Assembly (NCBI GenBank): GCA_900074885.1
Contig: FJUW01000057.1
Coordinates: forward strand, 108,939-172,938
Reading direction: 5' to 3'
DNA: 64,000 nt
From: Rhynchosporium graminicola
Lineage: Eukaryota > Ascomycota > Leotiomycetes > Helotiales > Ploettnerulaceae
Every line of letters begins with the position of its first letter. Position 1 is the first letter of the stretch. This document shows, in pieces, positions 1-12,644 of the stretch. The notes beneath the pieces were generated by a model, which worked only from the letters and a program-made list of their open reading frames with translations, made no database searches and was not told the DNA's origin. A program made the position numbers and the translations under genes.

Positions 1-394
1 TAACACCTGATTTGGATGAGTCTCGGTACACAAATGCTTGATGAACAAGTCACATACCAGCTTCCCAGTCTCCTCCTGGCCGCTTGTCGTTAGCAGGCAT
101 GATAACCGGAATTGGCGCATCTCCTGGTTCTGCCCAGTCGAGAGCCAAATCGATAGGATCCATTTCGTAGAAAGCTAATCATGTGAGATGAAGGCACTTG
201 GGTTCCTCGGCGGAGACATTACCAAAGCGACAAATCTGAGCGTTCCCTTTTGGAGGCTGAGCTTCTATGGATTCTGAATAGCAGAGGTATGAAGTTGCTG
301 GCCATTTGTCGTTCATAGTAGCTAGGATGTATGGAATGAACTTCTTCTTTGCTTCCGCAGCAATCTCTGATGGCTTGAGCTTCGAAGGCGGCAT
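1..394 (-). CDS. 5' part of an unrecognised spliced gene (runs off the window start)
   Basis: The reading frame opens at an ATG at 394 (MPPSKLKPSEIAAEAKKKF). Exon 1 is 223-394, with a donor GTAATG; the acceptor TTAG lies before 174, so exon 2 is 58-174 and continues in phase as AFYEMDPIDLALDWAEPGD. A second donor, GTATGT, starts at 57; an acceptor AATCAG ends at 7 and would resume in phase for the last few bases. The phase agreement at both junctions is the main evidence that this is a real gene. The 3' part lies outside the window. The bases just before the ATG (TGATTCACAG) look like another acceptor, so a 5'-UTR intron or an upstream exon is possible. I do not recognise the family: the visible about 96 residues are polar, rich in Lys and Pro, with no signal peptide or membrane segment. 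Confidence 0.6.
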
Positions 395-1559
395 AGCTGT
401 GAATCAGTGAGAAACGTGATAGGAACAAGATTCTCTGCGAATGCACGAAGCGGAAGTACTTGAGGAAAGATATCCCCGATGCTCTGTAACCCATCCCATG
501 AGGTTGTGGACATGGGTCTACATTATATAGAAAGGGTCCGATATGAACTAGAAAGATCAAAGGTCTCTTCTGATACCAACATTCCTTGCGAAGCCAATAG
601 CACAGAGCACAGACAAAAGAAAGGGACAGGAGCTGAGACCTACCTATAGGAAGCCATATGACCCGCAGCCTCACTTTCGACTTGTCAGGAATAATATCCG
701 GCGAGTATACTTTGGATGCAGTGCGCAGATGGAATCTCCCATTTGGGAAGAGACGCAGTACCGATGGTGGAGAATTAATTGTCGGCGTAACCAGCAGCTA
801 GATGAAATGGCGAATACCGATATGTGCATACCCGATCCCAAGATCTTATTGTGTTCTGTAAGACGTAACGCAAGATTGCCGAAAGACGATCAAGGCAAAA
901 GCAAGCAAGTGGTGTGTGACTCGCGGGGCCAGAGCACTGAGCTCGAGTGCGAGTGTACTGGTCCAATTTGTGAAGGATCAGATAGTGAGAGCAAATGACT
1001 GGATCCAAAGATCCACTCGTCACACCCACAAGCACCAGCAACCGCAACATCGGTTTTTGTGTCCTAACGCACCGTAAGGGTTGCAAGACAATCATGATTG
1101 GAGGTAACATGACGATCGATGTATGTAGCTGTAGATCTAGCCGAGAGATAACAAAGCAAGGCGATTTTCTTGCACTCTGTCCTGTTTCTGATACGCGGAG
1201 AGTAGCGAGACAGGTGCTGTCCGAGCCGCTGTGGACGATCTCTTCATCTCGTCTCAATCATATGATTCATATCGAAGCAATGTGATTAGCATCAGCAGAG
1301 GCGGGAAACGGTGGGATTTGGAGTCAAAAGCAAGGTGGTTCGTACTGAATGGAGTGAGGTGTGCATGCGGAGGAGACTAAGTGCGGTTGCTTGGACTAGG
1401 AGAAGCGAGCGGGCAGGTTTGTTTTGTTTTCTTTTGTTTGTATTTATTGATTTCAAAACATATTTCGGCAAATCGATGCAGAGACCAATTGCCGTAGATT
1501 TATCATAGGTTTCACATCTAAACCGTCTCTCATGAGATATTTGCGCCAATGCTTCTTAG
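395..1559. other. Intergenic, no gene supported
   Basis: Only short overlapping open frames on both strands, none with conserved motifs or consistent splice signals. It probably holds the divergent promoters of the minus-strand gene ending at 394 and the plus-strand genes starting near 1560. Confidence 0.5.
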
Positions 1560-2051
1560 ATGCTAATGCCCATGTTCAACGGCCAGAGTGATTTCCCCCG
1601 CCAGGCGTCGCCGCCACCAACGAGATCGGTAAGATGCGTCTCGCTTCAGAAAGCTCGGACCTCGATTGCTCCTAACCGCGACGCGACCACCATAGCAGAT
1701 TTTATGTTCATGAATAGTCTCACAGAGCTTTACCCCTCTTCATCTGCCTGCCTCACAATATCAGCTTCCTCAAACCAATTTCGCATTCACAACATTGACA
1801 AAAATTTGCAGCATTGAACGCTCAGACCTCGACCTCCATTCAGGATCACAACTCAGACAGACCGCACCGCGATCGCCAACCCCCAGCTTTTCAGCAGCAC
1901 AACGACGCCTCTTTCTTCGGCATATCTCGACCGGGCGATCTACATGCGCACATCATTTTCGGGATCTTTAACGGCTATATCATTGGAGAATTTGCCGAGA
2001 GATCTTGAGATAAAGCAGGGCGAGGATGGCTATGGTCCAGCCAAAGTGTAG
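1560..2051 (+). CDS. Candidate small two-exon protein overlapping the start of the asparaginyl-tRNA synthetase
   Basis: Exon 1 would be 1560-1628 (ATG, 23 codons, containing FNGQSDFPRQASPPPTRS), ending at a clean GTAAGA donor. The best-supported coding stretch is the last exon, about 1857-2051, whose frame contains SSAYLDRAIYMRTSFSGSL and ends DGYGPAKV then TAG. Splicing 1628 to 1857 (acceptor AACTCAG) is phase 0 to phase 0 and gives 87 residues. A CTAAC branch-like motif followed by CATAG occurs earlier (about 1673-1695), so the intron layout could differ. I do not recognise the family. The stop overlaps the first synthetase ATG (2026) and lies 4 bases before the next in-frame one (2056). 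The C-terminal exon reads like a real protein; the exon joining is inference. Confidence 0.4.
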
Positions 2052-3676
2052 GGCTATGCGAAGCTGCCGCGTGAACCTGATCCAGGCCCGATGTCGACGG
2101 TTCCATACACGTCCGGCTGCGCAGAGCCCTTCAATTGCATCTCTCTTGGATTACGGCCTGGAAGATCCCGACAAGGTAGTGGTCAATGGATTGGTTCAAT
2201 CAGTCAGAAAACAGAAGCAAGTAGCATTTGTCTCTCTCCGAGATGGAACAACGGCAGAGTCGGTGCAGGTGGTGATAAAGCCGAAACAATTCGAAAGGTC
2301 CGGATCCAAGCGAATACAATATAGTCGAGTCTCAAGCTGACCGTTCTGGACAGCTTACCCGACTTGACAACGGGCACTGCTGCGCGCTTCACCGGAGCCT
2401 GGACAGAATCGAAAAGCAAAGGCCAAAATCATGAGCTGCTTGTGAAAAATGTGAAAATACTTGGCCCCGCAGATTCAGTATGTACGCCATTAGTCGACAT
2501 TCATATCTTGAAAAATGCTGATGCAATTACAAGACATTCCCACTGCAAAAGAAATGGCATACTCCCGAGTATGCGCGAACAATTCCTCACCTGCGGGCAC
2601 GAACTAGTGCCAACTCCACCACCCTTCGTTTTCGATCCGATGCAATAGCTGCAGTATCTGGAATGTTTCAACAGCATGGATTTACACAAACACATACACC
2701 CATAATCACATCATCCGATTGCGAAGGAGCAGGCGAGGTCTTTCACGTTGGCAGTAGCAACAAAGAGAAACCCGGTGAAGGTGATGATGGAACCTTTTTT
2801 AGGGCTCCAAAATATCTTACGGTATCCAGTCAGTTGCATCTAGAGGCTTTGGCACAAGCTGTTGGCAAAGTGTGGACACTATCTCCCACATTTCGAGCCG
2901 AGAAGAGCGATACTGCGCGGCATCTCAGCGAGTTTTACATGTTAGAGGCGGAGCTTAATTACACTGAAGATATGGAAGAAGTAATGGATGTTGTACAGAA
3001 TACTGTCTGTTCTATCACCGATGATTTATTAGGCGGGTCCAGGGTTGCAACAGAACTTCTGAACAGTGGCCTCGACAAGGGGGAGGATGCTACCATGAAC
3101 AAGGAACTGATCAGACGATGGCGTGGTGGTTCGGAAGAGTTTCATCGAATCACCTACACCGATGCTATCAAACTTCTACAAAGCAGTCTCCATCAATTCG
3201 AGCACGAGCCAAAATGGGGCAACGGTCTGCAAGCCGAACATGAACGATATGTCGCCACCACCATAGGATCAACAGATGAAGCCGTGGTACCAGTATTCGT
3301 CACTCACTATCCAAAAGCTATCAAACCATTCTACATGTTACCATCCTCCCATAACGAGGATGGTCGCGAAACTGTAGACTGTTTCGACCTCCTCGTCCCA
3401 GAAGCATGTGAAATAGCTGGTGGATCGATGCGTGAATACCGCTTGGAACCACTCATGCAAGCCATGCAAGCCAACAAGATGATTCCATCTGGTCCCATGA
3501 CTTCAGACGCGGACCTCGGCGACCTGAAATGGTACATTGATCTACGCAGGTGGGGTAGTGCACCACATGGAGGATTTGGTCTTGGTTTTGATCGCTTGTT
3601 AGGATATCTGGGAAACATACCAAATATCAGAGAGGTTGTGACGTTCCCAAGGTGGGTTGGACGTTGTGATTGTTAG
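2026..3676 (+). CDS. slm5: Mitochondrial asparaginyl-tRNA synthetase
   Basis: Class II aminoacyl-tRNA synthetase that charges mitochondrial tRNA-Asn. Exons are 2026-2297, 2354-2477 and 2534-3676. Both introns are 56 nt and phase-consistent: GTCCGG...GGACAG, with CTGAC as branch site, and GTATGT...TACAAG. The product is 512 residues. The N-terminus is Arg-rich (RCRRFHTRP), as expected for a mitochondrial presequence. An OB-fold region (VVNGLVQSVRKQKQVAFVSL) is followed by the AsnRS-type segment LQKKWHTPEYARTIPHLRA. Motif 2 (FRAEKSDTARHLSEF) lies near residues 252-266 and motif 3 (GFGLGFDRLLGYL) near 479-491; the end is the usual FPR tail. The length fits yeast Slm5. The start is uncertain: ATG 2026 overlaps a candidate upstream ORF, while ATG 2056 gives 502 residues with an equally good presequence. 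The first donor (GTCCGG) is weak but the phase match is exact. Confidence 0.93.
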
Positions 3677-6600
3677 ACCCGTTGGATGATGTACGATATG
3701 GTGTGTGTTGTATACTTTATTACTCCGCACGGATGTGCTGCGACCCAAGGACCCAGGTTCCATTCCTGCGGGTTTGGTACTATCACACATGTCCCATTCC
3801 GAAATGCCTCGGTGACACCAATCGTTCCCAATACCGACGCATTGGAAAGACAATTCGGCCAGGTTCTCGGTCCTTCCCTGTCTAGTCACACACAGAAGGG
3901 TGCGTAATGATGAAGATCCGAAGAAAGCTGACATCACCTTTCCATCTCTACTTTTCATTCCTCTCATCATCTATGTAAGATGTTATGTCCCTTCTTCCCA
4001 GCATCTGCGTCTCGTAGCCACCACTTGAAACAGGACAGGCGCCTCAAACGAACTATGTCCACTCAACTCACAAGTCAAGCCCTGATATCTGGATGAACTC
4101 AGGGCAGACTTCGTTCAGTAAGCGCCACCATCGGTTTTCGGCCCCCACATTATCACACCCGACCGCTTTCTTGACACCCAACATGCAAGTGCAGTCAGTA
4201 TCTGACCTGCAGCGGGACGGTCGCTCCCTTCCCGCTCCAGTGGCACAGTCTGCACATTTCACATCTTGAAGAGAATGGAATTGGTTAGTAAAGGTGTTCG
4301 TGAGGTGCGCGTACTACGTTGCAAAATCGGGTCGGCGTCAGGTTCATGTCCTGTCCATGCACTACTAGGTACGGATGGCGCCTGCAGTAGCATAGCCGCT
4401 TACTCGGTTCTTTTGTCCAGAACTGACTTGCATCCTTTGCAGAACAGAGCAATATCAGACACAGAGATACCTAATCAGGAAGGTATTCTGGATTGCATGT
4501 TTAAATCAACCTTGAGGTTGAGTGATTTGCTTATATAGCTCGTGGTGGATACATGCAATACCTGCCCTGCTCGGCGGCTACGCCTATAGCTACCGCAGAA
4601 GGGAAAGATCAGAGCATGAGGCAAGTTTACTGTAAGTCTACGTGACTAAGGTTATGACCATGATCTGGCCTGCGCTTTCTGTAGTGGGAAATGATGTGCG
4701 TTCCTCCTTCTACTGTATGCTTCATGGTCATTCAACGTACCTGCAGCGGCTGCGGCTAAGTGATGGACATGGCTGCGCAGGCAGGGGAGACTTTTCTTTC
4801 CTGCAGGGTCTTTTTGCATGCACATCTCGATCGAATCAAGTACAAACCTCTCTACCAAGATATCCAACACAGCCAACCTCTGCAGCGCTCAATACAGAAG
4901 TCCCTGCGGATCTAATTACCAATTTCACAAGCTTTCATAATCAAGGGCGCATAGCACCACAACAATCCCCTACTAGCTACCAGTAGCCACAATTGTTTCA
5001 AATCAATTCTTCTCCTTTGCACTTCTATCCATTTTCGCATTTCTTTACGTTGAAGGCTTTCAACCCGGCTTACTATTACCAATACGCTTGTGTTGCTCCG
5101 TTCCCGTTTAGAACAAGGGACATAATTCCCCAGGTCAATGATAAGGGTAGCGTCGTATGCGTGCGGAGCGGGACGGACGGACGGACAGGGACGAGCCGGC
5201 TTGGCTTAAGCAGTTGTGAACTGATATGGTAGAGATTGAAGTATGAGCATGAGCCTATTTAAAGGATAGGGTCTTTCATGGAATCTGGAGGAGTAGCTGG
5301 GGGTAAGGATGCTGGATTGCTTTGAGAGGGGAATATTGGAGGCAGAGGGAGAGGGTGGGAGAACGGAAAGATTGATGTGCTTAGTTTGAGCTTGCAAGGT
5401 AAAAGGTTGTGCGTTTGCGGATGGTCGGATGGTTATTTGTGTGAGTGAAGTGGGCAGTCAAGTGAGAGTAGGCTGATCGCCGATACAGAAGACATGGAAA
5501 GATCTGAAAGTATGATGAGGTTAGGGTACTCCTGGCTTTGAATGACCCCGAATTAGCTGCAGGTCAGCTGTATGTTGAGAACGCAGAGAAAGCTGGGGAG
5601 AGAAGAGCGAGAGAGCCTGACGTATATTACCAACGGAGGCACAGTATTCAACTCTGTTCGCTTACTATGTAGCGTCCATTACTGAAATCAAGATGGCAGG
5701 ATAGCCTTGGTTGCAATGCACAGTACTGTATAGAATGCATGAAAATTCGAGCGTGGAATCTGCCTGCAGTTCATCACTTTACGTTACATGATCAGATTTT
5801 TAATCTAACCTCCCGACTGTAAGCCACCCGCTCAACGGCCGCAGACAAGACCAACAATCCATTATCGCAGATCTACAGTCAGCCTGCGATTGATTCGGCT
5901 TCAATGAAGTGAGGTCAAGTTGAACTTGGGAGCCGCTGAATCATCGCAAACCAGCAAATGATAAGTAACTCCTCCCTGACCAAGCTTTGTAGCCTCCATG
6001 ACATGGTTCTCACTTGCTTGTCTGTCCTCCTCTTCACCCGTTCCTACCAAAGCTCAGCGTACGAGGAACTTTTGAATGCGAATTGGGGTCAACATACTTG
6101 CATATTCAGCTTTTCAAAGAATAGACGCATGTTTCTCACGCTTCGATCAGGGTCCGAAAGACAGTAACAAGCATGTAAAATATCTACATCAAACAGTATT
6201 TCTATCTTCACGTCTAGCAACTCCACACACTCACGTATCCTCAGCGTTAAGGAGGACATTCGCGCTTACAGAATCCTTTCATCCCACTTTCGCACCCCCT
6301 TTCTGCAGATCCATAGATCCCCTGCTTCACCCTGGAAAATTCCAATCTATTCCATCACTGAAAGTCGCGGCTACATCCTCGTCTGCTTCTGCATCTGCGT
6401 ATACATACAGGCGTGTCCTTATGCAGTCGCAACACCCGTATGTCTTCAGCGGCCACTCGAACGTGTATGTTTATATTCATTTAATATTATTTATTCGTTG
6501 AATATTTGGAATGTATAATGCTTTTTGATATCCCTGTACTACGCACGGTAACTGTATTGAAAGGAAACCCATCATATCAACACATGCAGGTCGGCCGAGG

Positions 6601-6899
6601 ATAAAATCTTACACAGCCGCGCCGCAGCTGCGCTTACTTGAGAGGAGGTCCTCACTTGAGAGGAAGGTTGAGGAGCAGAAATAAGCTGGTGAAGAGAAGA
6701 GTCATAGGCAGATTCACAGATGGATAGATGATGGAAGATATTTCCCTAGCTTCCTTACTTTAAATTTCTGGGTTACAGCAAGAGAGAGCTCAGATTATGG
6801 ATAACTCAACCTCGGATATGTGCCTGTAGCATACGTAGATACTATTGGATTATCTAGAGTCGAGTAGTGAAAGGGGAGGGCCAGTATAGGAGGAACGAT
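3677..6899. other. Intergenic, no gene supported
   Basis: About 3.2 kb with only short scattered open frames. It contains a short GGAC microsatellite (about 5168-5187) and a small direct repeat of CTTGAGAGGA (about 6637-6664). I see no conserved protein motif, tRNA or paired splice sites. Confidence 0.5.
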
Positions 6900-8690
6900 G
6901 CATAAAAATAGAGATTACTATATACTGAAACTGATTCCAGAGAAGCATAGAGTGAAACAATGTTTCGTTGAATACCCCAAAAACAACGATCGTTAACCCT
7001 ACCTTTGGAATGTGCTATGACCTATGGTTTGCAACTGGACCCTTCTCTTTACCTTTCTAAAAATATTGCCAGGCCTGAAGACTCTAGTCTCCTTGTATTT
7101 ACAGTTTAAAGGGTCATGTTCGTTGTCCATAACTACTGACTACTCGTTGCTGTGTCTCTCTAGTAGGTGATGCACGTAGTTTAAGGCGCTCACACTAAGG
7201 TCTCACAAGTAAAAAGCACGATAGTAGCAATCAAAGATCGCCAATAGCAGTATAGCCATAACAATGCCCGAACAAGTCAGAGGTAATACAGGTGCTAAGC
7301 GAGGTTCTCGATTCGTGTCTCGAACTCCTCTTACGTCCGCTTTTACGACCCCGATTGGTTATAATCTTAAAGTCACACAGGTCGTCTGAAAACCTAAAAA
7401 GTCGTTAACTAGAGCGATTATCTATATATTTAAAAGAGATCCTTCAGTCTAGATCAGTATCTGGAACTGATCCTTAAATCTTGAAATATAGCTAGACTCG
7501 AGCAGAGTTAATATCAGGTCATGCTCACTCATCCTATTCCGCGTCGTCCATGACTTACTTTCAGAGCTTTTGTTCACTATCGTATAATCACGAGGATTAG
7601 GAAGTAGGCTTGTATGCTTCTCTTACCGCCAGCCGTTAGCGATCGTGCTTCGACGCAGATGACAGTTTTGAATGGAGTAGCCGAGTATTAGTCGCAAGGT
7701 GTCCCTCCGTCGGGTTGTTCTTCTTTTTCATATCATTTTCGATCGACCGAAGCAATATAGCATACGTAGTCCCGATATCATTCTTCGAATCTACCGAAAC
7801 GAAAATACACGGAACTCCTATTGCGGGAAAGGTTACGAGTTGCTTCTTCGATTTGGCGGTTTCTAGCTGACAGATTTGTATAATCTAACATATTCCTCGC
7901 AGTTGATCTCGAAGTCTGTGAAGGATCTATATAGTAGCAGCGTTAATCATGATAGAGAGCTTTACTAACAGGATAATAGTAGTAAGGATAAGTATAGACC
8001 TGGAAACTATTATAATTACTTTAGTATTAGAATGATATAATTAATAAGTATAAAGAGCTATCTTCTATAGATATATACTTGATTTATCTTCGTTATTTAA
8101 AAGATATTAAGTCTCCTACTAGACTAGATTTAGAAACAAGTGGTCTTAGAGCAAATACACCTAGCCTAGCTGGTAGGTTTAACAGCTCTCGTCTATCCAA
8201 ATATTTATAAAAAAACGGGATCTAAGGTCTTTATAAAGCCTAGATAAAGGTAGAATAGCTTGAGATCGGAGTCCTCTAGAGTCTAGTATAATATTCTCCT
8301 ATATCTACAGAACTTGAAACCACTATGAGTTATTATATGCTATCCAGACACAAGAGATCAATCGACCTCGTAGGTTAATTATTCGGCAAATACTTTGATA
8401 TCGCGCATCAGAACTGCTTTCTAAGAGCTAGAATGGATTTCTCTCACGTTTCTGATAAGAATGAATCCGAGTTGTAACCCTCGATATGCCTAGCTATTGA
8501 GGAATAGGATTGATCCTGGTCAAGCAGATCCGACGAAATCAAGGGATACGTCCGGATTGGAGTCAAATTACTATTCCAAGAAGAACGAGTAGTAGCATCG
8601 CGAATCATTACTTAGAATATCACTGATACCTGATATTAGGTCTTCTATTCTACTATTCGATAGCGAATTATCTTAGTAAAATCAGCACGG
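6900..8690. repeat. AT-rich, TpA-rich block, probably a RIP-mutated repeat of unknown family
   Basis: Composition changes sharply: runs such as TATATAG, CTATAG and TAGTA dominate and open frames longer than 60 codons disappear on both strands. Fragments of readable protein occur between TAA/TAG codons, but I could not match them to a transposase or reverse transcriptase. Boundaries are approximate. In Pezizomycotina such islands are usually RIP-mutated transposons; that origin is inference here. Confidence 0.5.
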
Positions 8691-9463
8691 TATGCTGCAT
8701 TATGGGAGACTTCGGTCCGCTGTCCTGAGCCAAGGACGTTTGTGAGACATTGAACTTAAGGACAATGATTTCAACACAAGCTTGATATTGAACAAATAGG
8801 CAATCGAAATAAAAAGAAGGGGACAGAGGGTGACCACTTGATGATTTGCCACACTACAAAGCCAGCGATTGCTTGCAAGCAAGCTGTAGGCACCTTTGGC
8901 CTCATAAATCCACCAGAGGAAAAATTACATGCAGATTCCCCGAAAGCCGACATCTTCGCATTCCATGGTTCCACGGGTATGACGCATGACACATTCAAGC
9001 CAAGTGATAATAAGTAGGGCAGTGCAAAATGTTCAGAAGCAGAAGGCAGTGAACACAGTCAGCCCCGTATTCCTTTTCCGATTCCAATCAGATCTAAGCC
9101 ACAAAACCCTTCACCAAGACACCAGCGACACGTTGCTCAACGACCTGGTTTGAATACGCCTCCAACCTTTGACATCCACGAACAATAGGCGAAAGCTCCA
9201 TTTCGACTACGCGTGTCTTTTTAAGGTTATTCGCGCCAAGGACGCCATCGCTTACCACGATTATTGCCAATCATGGCAGGTGGGTAATGCAATCAATATC
9301 TTGGCACTTTGTATTAGATCTGCAGCCTACCTCATCTTTTGCTTTTCGCCAGTCCACTTTACTAAGAAGTCCAAGACTCCTGCCAAGACTCTTGGAGAAG
9401 CCTGGCTGGATAATCTGCATATGACAGGTGGTGTGTATCTTCAGGCCATAGATAAAAGTACTT

Positions 9464-9619
9464 CCTTTTATCAGTGGACTGAGAATTCATGCACTAGCAA
9501 ACTTCAAGAACTTGAAGACTTGAGCGGAGTTCGACATTGAAGGCTGGCAGTTCTATTGGCCCTGCAACCCTAGCGAAGATCGTTAGAAGAGCATAAATTC
9601 TTAGTCCACTGAGAAAAGG
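9464..9619. repeat. Short inverted-repeat element (156 bp)
   Basis: The left arm 9464-9492 starts CCTTTTATCAGTGGACTGAG. The reverse complement of 9591-9619 starts CCTTTTCTCAGTGGACTAAG. About 26 of 29 positions pair. The interior carries no gene. The size and symmetry fit a very small foldback or MITE-like element; no clear target-site duplication is visible. Confidence 0.55.
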
Positions 9620-10344
9620 GAGTAGTAGTACAGTAGCTTGTGTGTTGCACTCGATGGTGTTCACCACAAATCCTTTCAAACCGATGATCCCGTTACAAGA
9701 ATTGCTCCGGGGTCTCCGGAACTTCGGACCGTACAGGTAATAACTTCTTTCCCATTATCTCGAACGACCCGGTGGGCTCAAATCAGTTGTCGACCATTTG
9801 AACAGACCTTTCTTGGTTGCAAGTCCACGCACCTCGATGACGCGGCCTGACAAGGAGCGAAGGTTCTGCGCAATGCCCATATTTAAAGTTAGTGGGATCA
9901 ATGCAAGCATTTAAGCTTGTTACGATGTTTTGAAGCGAGGTTCAGCCGATTGGATAACAGGCCTGCCTGTTGGTTGAGTTTATTGAAATGTGCTTTGGCT
10001 TTTTGGAGCTTGGATGCCGAGAGTTAGGACGGGATATGACTTGGGCGATCTTACTTTCTTTGGGATTTCAATAAATGATTGATCTCTTGTTTGAAGTTTT
10101 TGGGTGCGATAATCATTTGGGGGGGGGGGGCTTCGTATCTCTATGTCTTTATGTTTCATCCGATGCTAGATCTGTGTTGATTGTTCAAGATTTCGGCAAC
10201 TTGTGATAGATAAGGCCCGAAGGTCTAGATGAATAGTTTATACTTCCTGCTTGGTGTAATTAATCAACAATTCCAGTCTGTGCATTCAGCCACAGCCTTA
10301 CTCTCTTAAGCAGTAATGCACTACAAGTACGAGAAAGTATCTAA

Positions 10345-11024
10345 GGCCACAGCTAAATCGCCATGGTCAAATAGCCAAATCGCCAGGCGCTAAATAAGCG
10401 AGCCCAAAGTGCAGAGTGCATTTATCACTATTAAAATTTGTATATATAACTATATATAGTATATCGCTAGCTTCCCCCTTTTATGCAAAACTATCAATAT
10501 CATCTTTATTCTCTGCATCCTGAATACATCTCTGCCTCTCCGATTACATATCTTTGAATCGACGATTCACTAGCTAGAGTAGTATCTGCTATACTATCTG
10601 AATGATAGATTGATGATATGCTATTAATAAAAACAAAAATAACCATGTACCGGGCTCATAGCTATCCTAATGCCTATCCTTAAGCCTTTGCATCGCAATT
10701 ACAGTCGATGATCTGCTGGTTTGTAGTTTAGAAGGCTGATAAAGTGATACAGGGGCAGACTTTGAGGCTCAGGTATCAAGGAGGAGTAGTAGTAGTGCGT
10801 AGAGGTGTTAGAAAGCTCTCTACATAGCCTCAATTTGCACTTGATATTATCCTTACCTTAGTAGCAGATAGGTCATTATGAAAAATTTCATTTTGCATAA
10901 ATCGCTTTACCCCTCTAGTATAAATATACATATCAGAGGTATGTCTCTAGATGCAGTCGCCAAGTTACTAGAATTCTAGCGCATTGCGATTTAGCTATTT
11001 GCCTATGGCGATTTAGCTGTGGCC
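10345..11024. mobile_element. MITE-like element with about 48-bp terminal inverted repeats (680 bp)
   Basis: The left end begins GGCCACAGCTAAATCGCCAT. The reverse complement of the right end begins with the same 20 bases, and pairing continues for about 48 bp to GCGCTA with about six mismatches. The octamer AAATCGCC occurs twice in the left arm. The interior is AT-rich and non-coding. The flanks are TATCTAA on the left (10338-10344) and TATCTTA on the right (11025-11031), a 6/7 match that looks like a 7-8 bp target duplication, as in hAT-type elements. The family assignment is inference. Confidence 0.7.
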
Positions 11025-11031
11025 TATCTTA

Positions 11032-12510
11032 GCAGATGATTCGTTATGTACCCTGCTGTTATAGAACTCTATAAAAGAAACACACTCACATAGATAGTGA
11101 AAGTTGATTAATACTGATTTGTACGAAGTACAGTTGTTGCGTTCACTTGGTTTGAGCATGTTTCGATATTAGATCTTGTAGCAAGATGCTGCCATATCAT
11201 GCACTTTGTAGAGAAATGATACGTAGTGAGCAAGTGAGGAACACGAAATGCCACTCTTTCTCTCAGGGCAAGAGATAAAAACTGAAAATGGGTATGAAAA
11301 GAAATCAGGAGTGAAAGTGTGGAAATACGAAACATAAAGCACGGGAGACAGATCCTTCCTTGTTGCAGAAATCGAAATGTAAATACTTGTAATGCCAGGC
11401 TCAATGCTGAGAGGTTGGGCAGGGAAGAGCAGAGATCTGCTACGAACTTCCCTTTCCTCAGCAGAGCCAAGCGAGTCCAAGTTTCCGTGTGGCACAGTTA
11501 TGGAGAACTGTTAGAAAGATGCGACTTGGGACCTTGGGAAAATATTTCATGAAGTTTAAAAATCCGGAATCTTCGGACTTCCATAATCACGACATCAAGT
11601 TCAAACTCAGCTACAAACTTTATCTCATAAATCAGACCTACCTTGGAAGGCAACTCTCAACCTGGGCCTACTCTCTAATTTCAGCCAATCAGAGGGCCAA
11701 GACCTGACTTCCCGTCAGAGGGTCTAAGTAAGTTAAGTAATATTCACCTTTAGAGCGCGCCATCTAGTACCTAGGTTGAGTAGCTTGAGAATTAAACACT
11801 TAGGTTCGAAGGTATACTTCGATATACTACTTACATTTGATAAAATATTTAAAGAGTACAAAACAAAGGCTCTTTTAATTATCTATAAATTCTACTAAGT
11901 ATTTTAATCCTATGTCTGAAAAGTTCAATTGATTCACTCTTATTTCTCTTAAGGTAATCGATACCGTAGGTATTTGACTACTCCGTATTACTCCGCAAGA
12001 TGGCTTTAAGAAAGGTAGAGCCTTGCGATTAAGGCAAGAAATCAAGAATATCGAAGACAATTAACCCTTATTTGAATGTGCTGCCTCATTCATCAATTTT
12101 GCCTCAGCTGCACGGCGCCACTGACGGACTTGAAGCAGCTCGATTCCCCACCGATGGATAAAAAACTTTGTCAAAGTCGCCTTGTTTTCCAAAGCACACA
12201 CAGGCTCATTTACGAGCATCGATTATTCGGGCATGAGGCCACAAGCCATACACACACCAGAAGCTGGCCACGCCGCTATTATTCGCTACCAGATTTGAGT
12301 TGGAGAAATTGCTCTCCACTACATGAAATGATTTGTCACAGATACATCACAAACGACTACAAAATCCAAAAGAGCGATCTGATTGGATCAACCCGTCAGG
12401 AGTCGCCGTAGATATAATTAATCTATTAAATCGGCGGAATATTCCTGGTTCAGAGACCGCCCCTACGGAGGCAGATACTCGCGTAAACTATGGATAAAGT
12501 AGCATACATG
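11032..12510. other. No gene supported; partly AT-rich
   Basis: Short open frames on both strands, none convincing. The stretch 11720-12060 is AT-rich with RIP-like composition. It lies between the MITE-like element and the Tc1 element. Confidence 0.4.
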
Positions 12511-12512
12511 TA

Positions 12513-12577
12513 CAGTAGGGTGCAAAAAGTCTTCGCACCCCCCCCCTTGTAGCCAAGGGCGACTTACCCGATTAGGA
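12513..12577. repeat. Left terminal inverted repeat of the Tc1 element
   Basis: 65 bp ending in CGATTAGGA; its partner is 13742-13805 in inverted orientation. Confidence 0.95.
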
Positions 12578-12644
12578 CGTGTAACTCTTGCTGCTTTTCT
12601 ACGCGCCTTTTACCCAAAACACTACACTTTTATAGGTAAATAAG

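Noticed and set aside
3599..3970. 123-codon minus-strand frame antisense to the synthetase 3' end
   Set aside because: Overlaps the conserved motif 3 coding region in antisense; composition is unlike a protein and no splice or family evidence exists.
9169..9540. 123-codon plus-strand frame
   Set aside because: It lacks an ATG near its beginning, runs into the small inverted-repeat element and has no recognisable motif.
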